17,642 nucleotides of DNA from Rubrobacter sp. (GCA_016781705.1 JADDPV010000108.1:1-17642), one strand, 5' to 3'; counted from the first letter of the stretch, positions 1 to 7,579 are shown. Numbers and translations: made by a program. Notes: generated by a model from the letters alone, not told the origin.

Positions 1-23
1 CACCTGACGCGCCGCGTCAGGTG
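1..23. repeat. 23-bp perfect inverted repeat at the left edge
   Basis: Two 11-bp arms (CACCTGACGCG and its exact complement) flank a single central C. The repeat lies inside the open frame of the GAF-like gene, so it may be chance in a GC-rich coding region. It may also continue past the window edge. Confidence 0.5.
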
Positions 24-708
24 AGAAGCGGCGCTCGGCCGACGCGCGTACCCCGAGCCGGCCGACGACCCGTCCGTGCGCCTCGACGGCGACGGAGAGC
101 GCCAGGGGGACGGGACGCGCCGGCGCGTCCTCCGAGGCCAGCCGTCTGGATTCCGCGGGGCTCGCCCAGGGCGGCGGACCCCATGAGGGCCGCTGCCAGG
201 TGGCCTCCGCGAAGGCGCCGGGGTCGGGCGTGGAGGCGTCGGGGCGCGCGACCACGTCCCTCTCGGGCACGGAGAGAGCGCGCGCGATGGCGCTTGCCGC
301 CGCGGCGAACATCTCTTGGACTGGGCAAGGCCCAAGCCCCAGCCTGGCGGTCTCGAGCAGGGCCTCGATCCTGACGGCGTTGCGGGACGCCAGGCTACCT
401 GGAGCGCCCGCCCGCCGGGCGCCGAAGGCGCTGTGCTGGTACACGCCGTTTCTCGCGTCCTCGGCCACGAGGCTTAAGCCTCCCTCCCGCGACTCGTTTT
501 CCATCCACTCGTGCAAGGGGACGTCCATGGTCCGCGAGATCGGCCACATCTTCCCGGAGCTCGGGTCACGCACCCGCCCATTCTTGAGTTTGCCGACGTA
601 GTGGCGCGAGATCTTGCCACTCGTCCTCCCCTCGGTACCCACGCCGGTCCGCGTCGAGTCGTAGGGCTTGTCGTGGACGCGCTGAAAGCGGAGAAACTTC
701 TCCCCCAT
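1..708 (-). CDS. XRE-type HTH + GAF-like domain regulator, C-terminus cut by window edge
   Basis: The frame is open from position 735 to the left edge, giving at least 236 residues from the ATG at 708; a TTG at 720 is an alternative start, and neither has a clear Shine-Dalgarno. Residues about 1-70 resemble a divergent XRE helix-turn-helix: the segment KISRHYVGKLKNGRVRDPSS looks like a recognition helix and the loop after it. Residues about 135-236 resemble a GAF domain, ending in GRVVGRLGVRASAERRFSPD, close to the usual GxxxGxLGVxxxxxRxFSxxD ending of that fold. The stretch between (SWGPPPWASPAESRRLASED) is rich in Pro, Ser and Ala and may be an insertion. By family, XRE-GAF proteins are sensory transcription factors, but the ligand cannot be told from sequence. 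An AT-rich promoter lies about 215 bp upstream. The domain calls are from pattern recognition, the GAF call being the stronger. Confidence 0.6.
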   Translation of the reverse strand, partial: MGEKFLRFQRVHDKPYDSTRTGVGTEGRTSGKISRHYVGKLKNGRVRDPSSGKMWPISRTMDVPLHEWMENESREGGLSLVAEDARNGVYQHSAFGARRAGAPGSLASRNAVRIEALLETARLGLGPCPVQEMFAAAASAIARALSVPERDVVARPDASTPDPGAFAEATWQRPSWGPPPWASPAESRRLASEDAPARPVPLALSVAVEAHGRVVGRLGVRASAERRFSPDAARQV

Positions 709-923
709 TTCGATGAGCAACGATTGGACAGCTTTTCAGAGATACGCCCCACCGATCGCGTTCGATGGAACGGGACGAGCGGCTCTCGTGTCTTGAAAGA
801 CACATCGAAGACAAGAACGTGCAGCGTACGGTGAGCGGTGCAGCCGCGCCCCGAGTGCCCGTCCCATGCCCCCATCAAGGGCCACCGGCTTTCCGCAAGA
901 GGCGCTTTGACGTCCACATAAAG

Positions 924-952
924 AAACTAACCCAATACGAATTTTTTGTCAA
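924..952 (-). promoter_or_regulatory. Candidate sigma-70-type promoter for the XRE-GAF gene
   Basis: On the minus strand a perfect -35 box TTGACA (952-947) is followed after 17 bp by TAGTTT (929-924), a 4/6 match to the -10 box. It sits in the most AT-rich part of this end of the window, between the end of the membrane-protein gene and the XRE-GAF gene. The predicted 5' leader would be about 200 nt (about 709-917), and I see no gene in it. Confidence 0.5.
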
Positions 953-975
953 ACGAATTTAAGGCATTTTGAATT

Positions 976-2340
976 TTATCGTAGATTAGGATCCCACTCG
1001 TCGGCTTCGAGCGAGAACTTCGCGCTCAGGAAAGCCATCCAAATATCGGGGCGCACGGTGTAGCCACGGTCGTCGAGCACCTGGGCCCGCGCGCCCGGGG
1101 GCAGGAGGTTTTGGTCCGCGGCGACGATGGCGGTAAGTTGAACCCATGCGGGTTGGCGGATGAGACTGCGGAGTGCGGCGGCGTCGGTGACGCGGAGGGC
1201 GGCGTCTATAGCCTCGAGGGCGGGGTTGTTCTCCCACAGATGTCTGTGGGGCGCGTCCTTCTCGATCTCGAGCAAGATCCTCTGGTAGAGGTTCCTGAGG
1301 GAGAACAGGTTGGCTCGCAGGCCCTCGTGGCCGCCGTTGCCGTCCTGAGTCAGCTTCAGCGCCAGCCCGATGGCGATGCGGGCGGAGGCCACCTGCTCAT
1401 CGGGCAAACCGCGCGGGCGTACCTCGCGGGCGGCTTCGGTGACAAGGTAGTCTGCGGTGTGAAGCGTGTCGAGAGCCGCGGTGGGGTCCGCGGACAGCGA
1501 GTCGACCTCGAGGGCGAGTTCGTCGATGCGGTTGTCGGCCGCGGGGAACGCCTCCAGGGCGCGGTCGGTGCTGCCGTGGGCCAGCGGGAGCGTCATAGCC
1601 CCGAGCCAGCAGCCGACCAGCAGCAGCCAGAAGCAGGCTTGGACGACCAGGAGGAGGGGTTGGGAGTTCGGCCAGGCCGCGCTCAGCAGGGGCCACGAAA
1701 ACCAGTGGATCGCCAGCAGGACGAACGAGAAGGAGCCGCCGGAAAACAACAGGTACCGGGTCTTCAGCCTGGGTATGACCGGCTCGCGCAGGTACGCCTC
1801 GAGGTAGAAGTAGGCGAGCAGGCCGGCGTAGAAAAGGATCGGCAGCGCGACGGAGGACCGGTAAGCTATCGCGCGCGGGTCCAGGGAGTAGTCGAGCTCG
1901 GAGCCCACGCCGGCGCCGGCCGCGGCGGCTGCGAGGACCGCGAGCAAGAAGAAGCCCAGGAAGACCCTGAAGGCGGCCTCCAGGATCTGCGGCACGCCCA
2001 GGTGCCGGCGGTCCTCGACGTTCGGCAGGTGCCGGACGGCTACGGAGGCCAGGTAGGGGACGACGAACATGCCCGGGGCGTCTTTGAGGAGTTGAAGGGC
2101 CGGCAGGTAGTCCCGGTAGTTAGGGAGCTCGGAGGTCTTGACGATCGTGTACAGGCCCGTTCCGAGCGCCGCAACCGCCGTTGCCGCGGCGGCGATCTTG
2201 ACGGGTTCCACCCAGAAGTAGCGTTGCCTCAGTACGGTGTAGATGGTGAGCGCGAGGGCGATGCCGCCCAGGAGGATGATGACCAGAAGGTTCCGTCCCT
2301 GTTGTAAGTCGAGTTCTTGGAGGAGGGTGAGATCCATCAT
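976..2340 (-). CDS. Polytopic membrane protein, third gene of an XRE-ImmA operon
   Basis: This 454-residue protein has about seven hydrophobic segments in its first 256 residues (roughly 18-37, 49-67, 91-105, 121-145, 165-184, 198-219, 229-253). About 200 mostly soluble, helix-rich residues follow. The first two codons are both ATG (2340 and 2337); AGGG lies only 2 bp from the first, so the second may be used. It starts 18 bp after the metallopeptidase gene and is surely co-transcribed with it. I do not recognise the family. The order XRE regulator, ImmA-like peptidase, membrane protein with cytoplasmic tail recalls actinobacterial cassettes carrying MAB_1341c/DUF6545-type proteins, but similarity to those is not established here. 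A role as a membrane sensor or partner of the regulator pair is inference. Confidence 0.85.
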   Translation of the reverse strand: MMDLTLLQELDLQQGRNLLVIILLGGIALALTIYTVLRQRYFWVEPVKIAAAATAVAALGTGLYTIVKTSELPNYRDYLPALQLLKDAPGMFVVPYLASVAVRHLPNVEDRRHLGVPQILEAAFRVFLGFFLLAVLAAAAAGAGVGSELDYSLDPRAIAYRSSVALPILFYAGLLAYFYLEAYLREPVIPRLKTRYLLFSGGSFSFVLLAIHWFSWPLLSAAWPNSQPLLLVVQACFWLLLVGCWLGAMTLPLAHGSTDRALEAFPAADNRIDELALEVDSLSADPTAALDTLHTADYLVTEAAREVRPRGLPDEQVASARIAIGLALKLTQDGNGGHEGLRANLFSLRNLYQRILLEIEKDAPHRHLWENNPALEAIDAALRVTDAAALRSLIRQPAWVQLTAIVAADQNLLPPGARAQVLDDRGYTVRPDIWMAFLSAKFSLEADEWDPNLR

Positions 2341-2358
2341 TACCCTTCGCGCTCGCGG

Positions 2359-2976
2359 TCATGTATCAAGCAGCATGAAATGCGAGTCCCTCGCGTACAT
2401 CTTTCGTCCCATCACGCTCGCCTTGGAGAGGAAATGGGCCCTTCGGTCGGCGGCGAGCTCCCGCAGCTCTTTGTCGGCCGGGGGATCGGAGACCGCGAGG
2501 CGCTCTTCGGGACCCGGAATCCACAGGCCATCCTGAAGGACCCACCCATCCACGGCCCCCTCGCGGACGACGCGCTCGGCCGGGATCGGATCGCCGGCGG
2601 CCGCGTGGCTCAGCTCGTGGAATACGGCCCGCACCCACGCCTTCTCCGTCCGCTTTGTGGGAACGACCACCCACGCCCGGCGGCGCACGAGGTCGCGGAA
2701 CAGGCTGGCCTCTATGCCGAGCTGCTTCATCCTGGCCGTTATGATTTCGTGGTCCTCGTCGTCGGACGTGACCTCTTCGAGGCGTAGAACCATGAAGGTG
2801 GTTCGCAGGTTTTGAGCCAACCGGTCGCGGTAGAGCGGCCAAGCCCAGAAGCGACCCGCGAGCCTCAGTCGGCGCAGTTCGTCGAGCAACTCCTCGTCCG
2901 ATGGCGGCTTCCAGTCGCGAGGATCGGCGAGGCGTGGGACGGTCCGGGATGCTCTCCTGGTCCAAGACCTATTCAC
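2359..2976 (-). CDS. ImmA/IrrE-like zinc metallopeptidase
   Basis: The 205-residue protein carries the zinc-binding motif HELSH at residues 120-124 inside AVFHELSHAAAGD. A downstream E173-x-x-A-D segment (ELAADRRAHF) fits the third ligand of the ImmA/IrrE (COG2856) fold. Members of this family cleave or remove XRE repressors; ImmA cleaves ImmR of ICEBs1. The start is GTG at 2976, with GAGGTGG 6 bp upstream. It overlaps the last 8 bp of the XRE regulator gene, which implies translational coupling and makes that regulator the likely substrate. The basic N-terminus (about 1-20) shows no signal peptide, so it should be cytoplasmic. The metallopeptidase call is strong; the target is inferred from context. 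Confidence 0.8.
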   Translation of the reverse strand: MNRSWTRRASRTVPRLADPRDWKPPSDEELLDELRRLRLAGRFWAWPLYRDRLAQNLRTTFMVLRLEEVTSDDEDHEIITARMKQLGIEASLFRDLVRRRAWVVVPTKRTEKAWVRAVFHELSHAAAGDPIPAERVVREGAVDGWVLQDGLWIPGPEERLAVSDPPADKELRELAADRRAHFLSKASVMGRKMYARDSHFMLLDT

Positions 2977-3712
2977 GCTCGTCCACCTCTCGAGCTCGCC
3001 GGCGCCCAGACTCGTAGCGGTCGAGCTGCTCAGCCATCAGGGCGAGCATGTCCAGCTGCTCGTCGCTCAGGTCGCGCGTTTTCTGCAGCACCCCGGCTAT
3101 CCGCTTGTCTTGCAGCGCCTCGAGTATCTCCCGGTTCACCGCGCGCTCCGGCTGGTCGCTGCCGGACCAGTAGGAGAAGTCCACGTCGAAGACGTCGCAG
3201 AGGGCCAACAGCTGGTTGCGGCTGGGATCCGTCAGGGTGCCGTCCCGGAGCGCGGCCACCTCCTCCTCGGTGAGGCGACCGCCGGAGAGCGAGGCCACCT
3301 CGCGATTGGTGAAGGTTTTGCCGGTCTTCCGGTTCGGTATCGAGTCGAAGAGCCTGTTGACCTTCTCGGTGAGGCGGCGGCCGTTGGGTATCGAGCGGAT
3401 AGGACGAGGCCTGCGGCCCTTGAGGTGCGGCTCCCACTGCTCGGGCTCCAAGAGCCAGAGATCGAACGGGAAGTCCATGGCCCTGGCTATCAGCTTGAGG
3501 GGCTCCAGGCCGGGCTGCACGATCTTGTTGCTCCGCAGGGCCGAGAGGTACGCGGAGCTTACCCGTCCGCCGGTAGCCTCGTCGATCTCGACCATCTTCC
3601 ACCTGCGGCGTTTGGGGTCCTTGAGGTGGCGCCGCTCGGGGTGGGGGAAGGCGTCGAGCAGGAGCTCGAACTTCTTCGCGTAGGACGTGCCCGTCGGCTC
3701 TTGCCCTTCCAC
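2969..3712 (-). CDS. Transcriptional regulator with two XRE-like HTH units
   Basis: This 247-residue protein has two divergent XRE-type units. Residues about 11-90 include RVSSAYLSALRSNK and then a region ending DFPFDLWLLEPEQW. Residues about 114-185 include KTFTNREVASLSGGRLTEEEVAALRDG and a matching end, DVDFSYWSGSD. The repeated pattern of helix pair, aspartate/proline loop and aromatic end suggests duplication of one domain. Residues 193-237 are helical and could dimerise. The start is GTG at 3712, with AGGAAGG 4 bp upstream. It is the first gene of the regulator-peptidase-membrane operon and lies 94 bp after the FAD enzyme gene on the same strand, so longer transcripts are possible. By family it is a DNA-binding repressor or activator, and by context the likely substrate of the adjacent peptidase. 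Confidence 0.75.
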   Translation of the reverse strand: MEGQEPTGTSYAKKFELLLDAFPHPERRHLKDPKRRRWKMVEIDEATGGRVSSAYLSALRSNKIVQPGLEPLKLIARAMDFPFDLWLLEPEQWEPHLKGRRPRPIRSIPNGRRLTEKVNRLFDSIPNRKTGKTFTNREVASLSGGRLTEEEVAALRDGTLTDPSRNQLLALCDVFDVDFSYWSGSDQPERAVNREILEALQDKRIAGVLQKTRDLSDEQLDMLALMAEQLDRYESGRRRAREVDERE

Positions 3713-3806
3713 TCAACCTTCCTCGGTAAACGTTGCCGGTTGCGGGCTTCGGACGATAGCGGGCGGAACGGGTTCCAAGATGATCCTCCGCGGGGCCATG
3801 CGTTCG

Positions 3807-5087
3807 CTACGCGGAGGCCTTCTGCGGCAGGACCTTCCTGAGCGCCGAGGATGCCGCGCCGGCCGCGGCGAGAGAGAGCGTGCGAGGGTGGTTGAGCAGC
3901 TCGTACACCGAGGCCTCCCCGTAGAAGATGCGGGCCAGGGTCTGCAGCGAATCTTCGTCCCTCTCACAGACCGCGAAGAGGTGCTCCAGGATGTCGACCC
4001 CCGGGAAGCGGTTGTGGAGGCGGACGAGCCGCAGACCCGCCTCGTGCTGGCGGCCCCGGAGCCGCTGGAGCTGGCGCTCGTAGCCCCGAAGCAGCGAGGG
4101 CGAGAAGTCCTCGCGGGCGTGGGCCTCGTAGGCCCAATGGGCGGCCAGGCGACCGGACTCGATGGCGTAACCGACCCCCTCGCCACTCAGGGGGTGGATC
4201 ATGCTCCCGGCGTCGCCGACGAGCATTACTCCTTGGCCATACCTCTTAGCGCCGAGCATCCCGGTCTTTAGGGACCAGCTCTTGGCCGGCCCGTCGGGCT
4301 CGGCGCCGTCTAGCCGCTCGGCGACGCCTTCCTCCCGCAAGAAGCTTTCGTACATCTCCTTGAGAGTGTGCGGGCTGCGTTGGAGCACGTCCTTGTAGAT
4401 CGCGACGCCGACGTTCGCGCGGCCGTCGCCCAGGTAGAAGAGCCAGCCGTAGGCCGCGCCCCACCGGGTGAGGTCTTCGGTCATCCAGAAGTGGACGTGG
4501 TTTCTGCGGGATCCTTTCGCGGCCGCGAAGTACTGGCGGATGGCGACGCCGTTCTGCTCGTTTTTTAGCCCCTCTCGGGCGAAGCCTCCGACACCGTCGG
4601 CTACAACGACGAGCGGCGCCTCGAAGTGAAGCCTCCCGGATGATTCCCCGTCAGCAGAGGCCTCCACGCCCGCGACCCTCCCAGAGCTGGTGCGCAGCAG
4701 GCCCAGCGCCTTGACGCCGCCGAAAAAGCGCGCCCCCTTTTGGCGGGCCCTTTCAAGGAGCGCCTGGTCCGTCTCTGCGCGAGGGATAACGTAGCCACGC
4801 TTGCCGTTGACGTCGGGCGGCGATTCCCCCGTGAGCACGGCCTTGCGACCGTATATGGAGTAGCCGTCAAAGATGCCGTGTCTGGGGTCGTCCAGCCAGT
4901 CCCCGAGCCCCATCAGCCGGATCTCTTTCTGCGCGTGCGGCAGCAGACCGTCGCCGCAGGGCTTGTCGCGGGGGAAATGTTGCCGGTCGAGCAGCGCGAC
5001 GTCTAGGCCGTTCTTGGCCGCATGATAGGCGGTGGCCGACCCCGCCGGACCTGCCCCCACCACGATGAGATCCGCAACTTCGGTCAT
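3807..5087 (-). CDS. Geranylgeranyl reductase family FAD-dependent oxidoreductase
   Basis: The 426-residue length is normal for the family. The N-terminal dinucleotide-binding motif is VVGAGPAGSATA (GAGPAG at 11-16). KPCGDGL at 42-48 is the family signature also seen in MenJ-type menaquinone reductases and in geranylgeranyl reductases. The second FAD motif is GDAGSMIHPLSGEGVGYAIE (291-310). GWLFYLGDGRANVGV (214-228) matches the family's central Y-x-W-x-F region. Such enzymes saturate isoprenoid double bonds in quinones, lipids or chlorophyll precursors at the membrane; the substrate here is unknown. ATG at 5087 has GAGAGG 7 bp upstream. It is divergent from a glycosyltransferase gene, which may point to modification of an isoprenoid or carotenoid lipid (inference). 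Confidence 0.88.
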   Translation of the reverse strand: MTEVADLIVVGAGPAGSATAYHAAKNGLDVALLDRQHFPRDKPCGDGLLPHAQKEIRLMGLGDWLDDPRHGIFDGYSIYGRKAVLTGESPPDVNGKRGYVIPRAETDQALLERARQKGARFFGGVKALGLLRTSSGRVAGVEASADGESSGRLHFEAPLVVVADGVGGFAREGLKNEQNGVAIRQYFAAAKGSRRNHVHFWMTEDLTRWGAAYGWLFYLGDGRANVGVAIYKDVLQRSPHTLKEMYESFLREEGVAERLDGAEPDGPAKSWSLKTGMLGAKRYGQGVMLVGDAGSMIHPLSGEGVGYAIESGRLAAHWAYEAHAREDFSPSLLRGYERQLQRLRGRQHEAGLRLVRLHNRFPGVDILEHLFAVCERDEDSLQTLARIFYGEASVYELLNHPRTLSLAAAGAASSALRKVLPQKASA

Positions 5088-5215
5088 AGCCTTGCCTCTC
5101 CTAACGATTGCCTGCTACGTGGCGCGGCCGACGACCATAGTGCAGGTCCGACGACCGCGGGACCATTCTACCCCGCTCGGGAGCCGTCCCGACAGTGGTT
5201 TTTTGTGTGGGGGCG

Positions 5216-5231
5216 AATCTTCCGGAAGATT
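5216..5231. promoter_or_regulatory. 16-bp perfect palindrome, candidate operator
   Basis: AATCTTCCGGAAGATT reads identically on both strands. It lies in the 247-bp gap between the divergent FAD enzyme and glycosyltransferase genes, next to T-rich tracts. With no spacer it is more likely a dimer binding site than a terminator. The regulator is unknown; the double-XRE protein nearby is one candidate. The rest of 5088-5334 holds no gene that I can support and no convincing -35/-10 pair. Confidence 0.5.
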
Positions 5232-5334
5232 TTTCAAATCTACGCCGTTCGCGGGGTGCGATAGAGCCGGACGGGCGTGTAATCTGTTGGGCTGACCTGG
5301 TTCGCTGAGGAGGTATGGTGCTTCGGGAGGGCCG

Positions 5335-6603
5335 GTGAGGATAACCGTGGTGACGGGCGGGACGCGGGGGGACGTGCAGCCGCTCGTCGCCCTTGGGTTA
5401 GGTTTGAAGGAACGCGGGCATCGGGTGCGGGTGCTCGCCTACCCGCCGTTCGAGGGTTTAATCCGCGAGCGGGGGTTGGATTTCGGAAGGCTGTCGGGAG
5501 ACCCGCGAGTGATAGTCAAGCAGGTAGTCGAGGCGGGCCTCAACCCGGTGCGCTTCATGCGGTGCCTGCGCGAGATCTACGAGCCTATCATGGCGGCTAA
5601 TTTCGAAGAGACGCTGCTGATGTGCAAGGACGCCGACGCGATACTCTACACGCCGGTGGGGTTCTCGGGGTTTATGGTCGCAGAGGCTCTGGGCACGCCG
5701 GCCGTCGGGGCCGGACTGCAGCCGCTGTTCTCGCGCACCCGCTACTTCCCGAGTTCCATGGCGCCGCTGCCGGTCTCGCCCGGTGGGAAGGGCTCTGGGG
5801 GGCTATACAACCTTCTGAGCTACGCATTCCCCGAGCAGTACTTCTGGCAGATGTTCCGGGGGGCTGTGAACCGGCTGCGGAGAGAGAAGCTGGGCCTTCG
5901 TCCGGTGCCCGTCTCGGGGCCCTTCCGGCAGATGCGCGCAAAGCGCATGCCCGTGCTGTACGGTTACAGCCCGAGCGTAATTCCTCACCCGGCGGACTGG
6001 GGCGGTCACCTGCACACCACTGGCTTCTGGTTTTTGGACCAAGCGGAGGGTTGGAATCCCCCACCGGAACTACTCCGGTTCCTAGAGGAAGGCCCCCCTC
6101 CCGTGGCGGTCGGCTTCGGGAGCGTCATACGGAGCAACATGCAGGAAATAGTTAGGGAGGTGCTCGAGGGGGTGATGAGCGCCGGTAGACGGGCCGTGTT
6201 CCTAAAGGGGTGGAGCGGGGTCTCCGCTGAGGATCTCCCCGGCGATGTCTTGGTCGTAGACGAGGTTCCGCACGATTGGCTGTTGCCCCGCGTGGCCGCG
6301 GCCGTTCACCACGCGAGCGCCGGGAGCAGCGGGGCGGCCTTCAGGGCGGGAATCCCGCAAATCCCGGTCCCATTCAACGCCGAGGAGAGGTTCTGGGCGC
6401 GGAGGATCTCCAGCCTCGGCGTGGGCTCAGGACCGATCATGGGGCACGACGGCGCGAGCGCCGAGCGCGTGGCCCGGGCGGTAAGCGCGGTCCTGGGCGA
6501 GGACGCCGTAGGCGCGAGGGCCGCCAGGCTCGGGGCGACGATCCGCGCCGAGGATGGTGTCGGCGCCGGCGTGGCAGCGTTCGAGCGCCACGTGCGAGCA
6601 TGA
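5335..6603 (+). CDS. GT1-type glycosyltransferase (YjiC/UGT-like)
   Basis: The 422-residue protein has the two-domain GT-B layout. The N-terminus MRITVVTGGTRGDVQPLVALGLG is the typical acceptor-domain start (G-x-RGDVQP at 9-16) of sterol/flavonoid-type glycosyltransferases (COG1819). The C-terminal donor domain includes PPPVAVGFGSV (254-264) and the donor-binding region HHASAGSSGAAFRAGIPQIPVPF (325-347), ending in the usual FWARRISSLGVG. The canonical HHGGAGTT is here HHASAGSS, a variation that may affect the sugar donor. The start is GTG at 5335, with CGGGAGG about 4 bp upstream. A seven-codon reading frame (5315-5338) preceded by GAGGAGG ends overlapping this GTG and could couple translation. 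Acceptor and sugar are unknown; with the divergent reductase gene, a lipid or isoprenoid acceptor is plausible. Confidence 0.88.
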   Translation: MRITVVTGGTRGDVQPLVALGLGLKERGHRVRVLAYPPFEGLIRERGLDFGRLSGDPRVIVKQVVEAGLNPVRFMRCLREIYEPIMAANFEETLLMCKDADAILYTPVGFSGFMVAEALGTPAVGAGLQPLFSRTRYFPSSMAPLPVSPGGKGSGGLYNLLSYAFPEQYFWQMFRGAVNRLRREKLGLRPVPVSGPFRQMRAKRMPVLYGYSPSVIPHPADWGGHLHTTGFWFLDQAEGWNPPPELLRFLEEGPPPVAVGFGSVIRSNMQEIVREVLEGVMSAGRRAVFLKGWSGVSAEDLPGDVLVVDEVPHDWLLPRVAAAVHHASAGSSGAAFRAGIPQIPVPFNAEERFWARRISSLGVGSGPIMGHDGASAERVARAVSAVLGEDAVGARAARLGATIRAEDGVGAGVAAFERHVRA

Positions 6604-6619
6604 GAGAGCGCCGTGGGGG

Positions 6620-6986
6620 TGCCGCACAATAGGTTTAAGCATTTCTGCCGTCGCGGGCCATCTCGCCTCTCGGCCGGCCGAGAGCGCGGGCGGAACCGGA
6701 CCGACGGGAGCATGGAGGTGCGGAACACGGTCCTGCACCGGGACGGCTACCGCCTCGAGCAGTAATGGAAGGTTACCGCGACCCGGACTTCGGGTTGCCG
6801 GGCCCCATCGACCAAGACGTGTTCGTCGCGGTGATGCGGCTCGCGAACCGCATCGGCGACATCCCAGCCGACAGTAAGGTGCACTTCTCGGTCTACGAGC
6901 TCATCGAGCTGATGAGCCGCATCGACGACGGTACCGGCTACGCGGACGTGGGATCGCCCGCCCGGCTCGTGAGCGAGCACGGCTGA
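6620..6986 (+). pseudogene. Decayed replication-initiator (rep) remnant
   Basis: Two short reading frames together match residues about 46-133 of the intact initiator encoded at 7723-9153. The first (in frame with ATG 6713) gives RGR, then NTVLHRDGYRLEQ, matching the intact RGR and NVIRTPDGQRVEQ, and ends at TAA (6762-6764). The match resumes in another frame from 6765: GYRDPDFGLPGPIDQDVFVA against GGREYGLPGPVDRDVHVA, then FSVYELIELM against FSLYELLKVL, then GTGYADV against GNNYEKV. It ends at TGA (6984-6986). The remnant thus carries a stop, a frame change, and loss of most of its N-terminus and the whole C-terminal two thirds. A separately expressed small protein from ATG 6765 (73 residues) cannot be excluded, but the alignment favours a dead copy. 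Confidence 0.7.
6667..6684. repeat. 18-bp perfect palindrome after the glycosyltransferase gene
   Basis: CTCTCGGCCGGCCGAGAG is self-complementary over its full length. It lies 64 bp after the glycosyltransferase stop and inside the rep remnant. It has no T tract, so it is weak as an intrinsic terminator; it may instead be a protein site or simply derive from degenerating coding sequence. Confidence 0.45.
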
Positions 6987-7054
6987 GCCGGGGAAAATCG
7001 CGAAACTGAGTTCCTTTGACCCTGTTTAACTGATTGGGGTTCCATAAGCGTCCC

Positions 7055-7123
7055 TTCCCGTACGGGACGATATCGGGTGCATTGGGTGCAATCTTCGGCC
7101 AGGACTTCCCCGGTGGGACGCTA
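7055..7123 (-). repeat. Two inverted-orientation iterons
   Basis: 7055-7072 and 7106-7123, read on the minus strand, are TATCGTCCCGTACGGGAA and TAGCGTCCCACCGGGGAA. Both fit the 18-bp pattern of the direct array that follows, but face the other way. Opposed copies at the edge of an iteron array often bind Rep for autoregulation or mark the origin boundary; that role is inferred. Confidence 0.75.
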
Positions 7124-7166
7124 TTGTCGCGGAGTTGCGGCCTCCGGCCGCAAGAAGACGGGTGCA

Positions 7167-7554
7167 TATCGTCCCCTCCGGGAAATCCGGGCTATCAAGG
7201 TTACCTATATCGTCCTCTGTGGGAAGCGAAATCAGGCCTGGGATCGGCTCCTACGGCGCTTGTCGTCTTGCCCGGGAATAGATTTTGCCCCGGACGCCTC
7301 CTCGCGGGGCCCTCAGATCGCTCCCCGACACCAATGTGCCCCTCGCATACCGTCCTCCTCGGGAAGGAATACCGTCCTCCCCGGGAAGTATCGGGCCTCG
7401 TGCATATCGTCTTTCCCGGGAACCTTTGCCGTCTTCGGGGGGAAGCATTGTCGTCCTGTCCGGGAACCAACACCGTCCCGCGGGGGAAGACATATCGTCC
7501 CTGCCGGGAAGCTATATCGTCTTACCGGGGAAAAGTTATCGTCCCGCCTGGGAA
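7167..7554 (+). repeat. Array of 12 direct 18-bp iterons, candidate plasmid origin
   Basis: Twelve direct copies fit the pattern YRNCGTCYNNNNNGGGAA (typical copy TATCGTCCCTGCCGGGAA). They begin at 7167, 7208, 7261, 7348, 7370, 7405, 7427, 7449, 7471, 7493, 7515 and 7537. From 7405 on, the starts are exactly 22 bp apart (18 bp plus a 4-bp spacer), about two helical turns, so bound proteins would line up on one DNA face. Each copy is an imperfect palindrome-like pair of GTCC and GGGAA halves. The position, 170-560 bp upstream of an RPA-type initiator gene and followed by AT-rich DNA, is that of an iteron-type replication origin. Long frames across the array are a product of the repeats, not genes. 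Confidence 0.85.
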
Positions 7555-7579
7555 ATATGCGACCGTTTCTCCTGCAACG

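Noticed and set aside
474..917. 147-codon minus-strand frame starting MDVKAPLAESRW
   Set aside because: Overlaps the XRE-GAF frame in another phase; its product is Arg/Ser/Thr-rich with no domain, while the other frame shows HTH and GAF patterns.
1111..2307. 398-codon plus-strand frame
   Set aside because: Lies wholly antisense to the membrane-protein gene, with a low-complexity Gly/Glu/Gln-rich product typical of shadow frames in GC-rich DNA.
7167..7554. CRISPR array
   Set aside because: Unit plus spacer is only 22 bp with 4-bp gaps, units vary in sequence, and no cas gene is present; the position before rep fits iterons.
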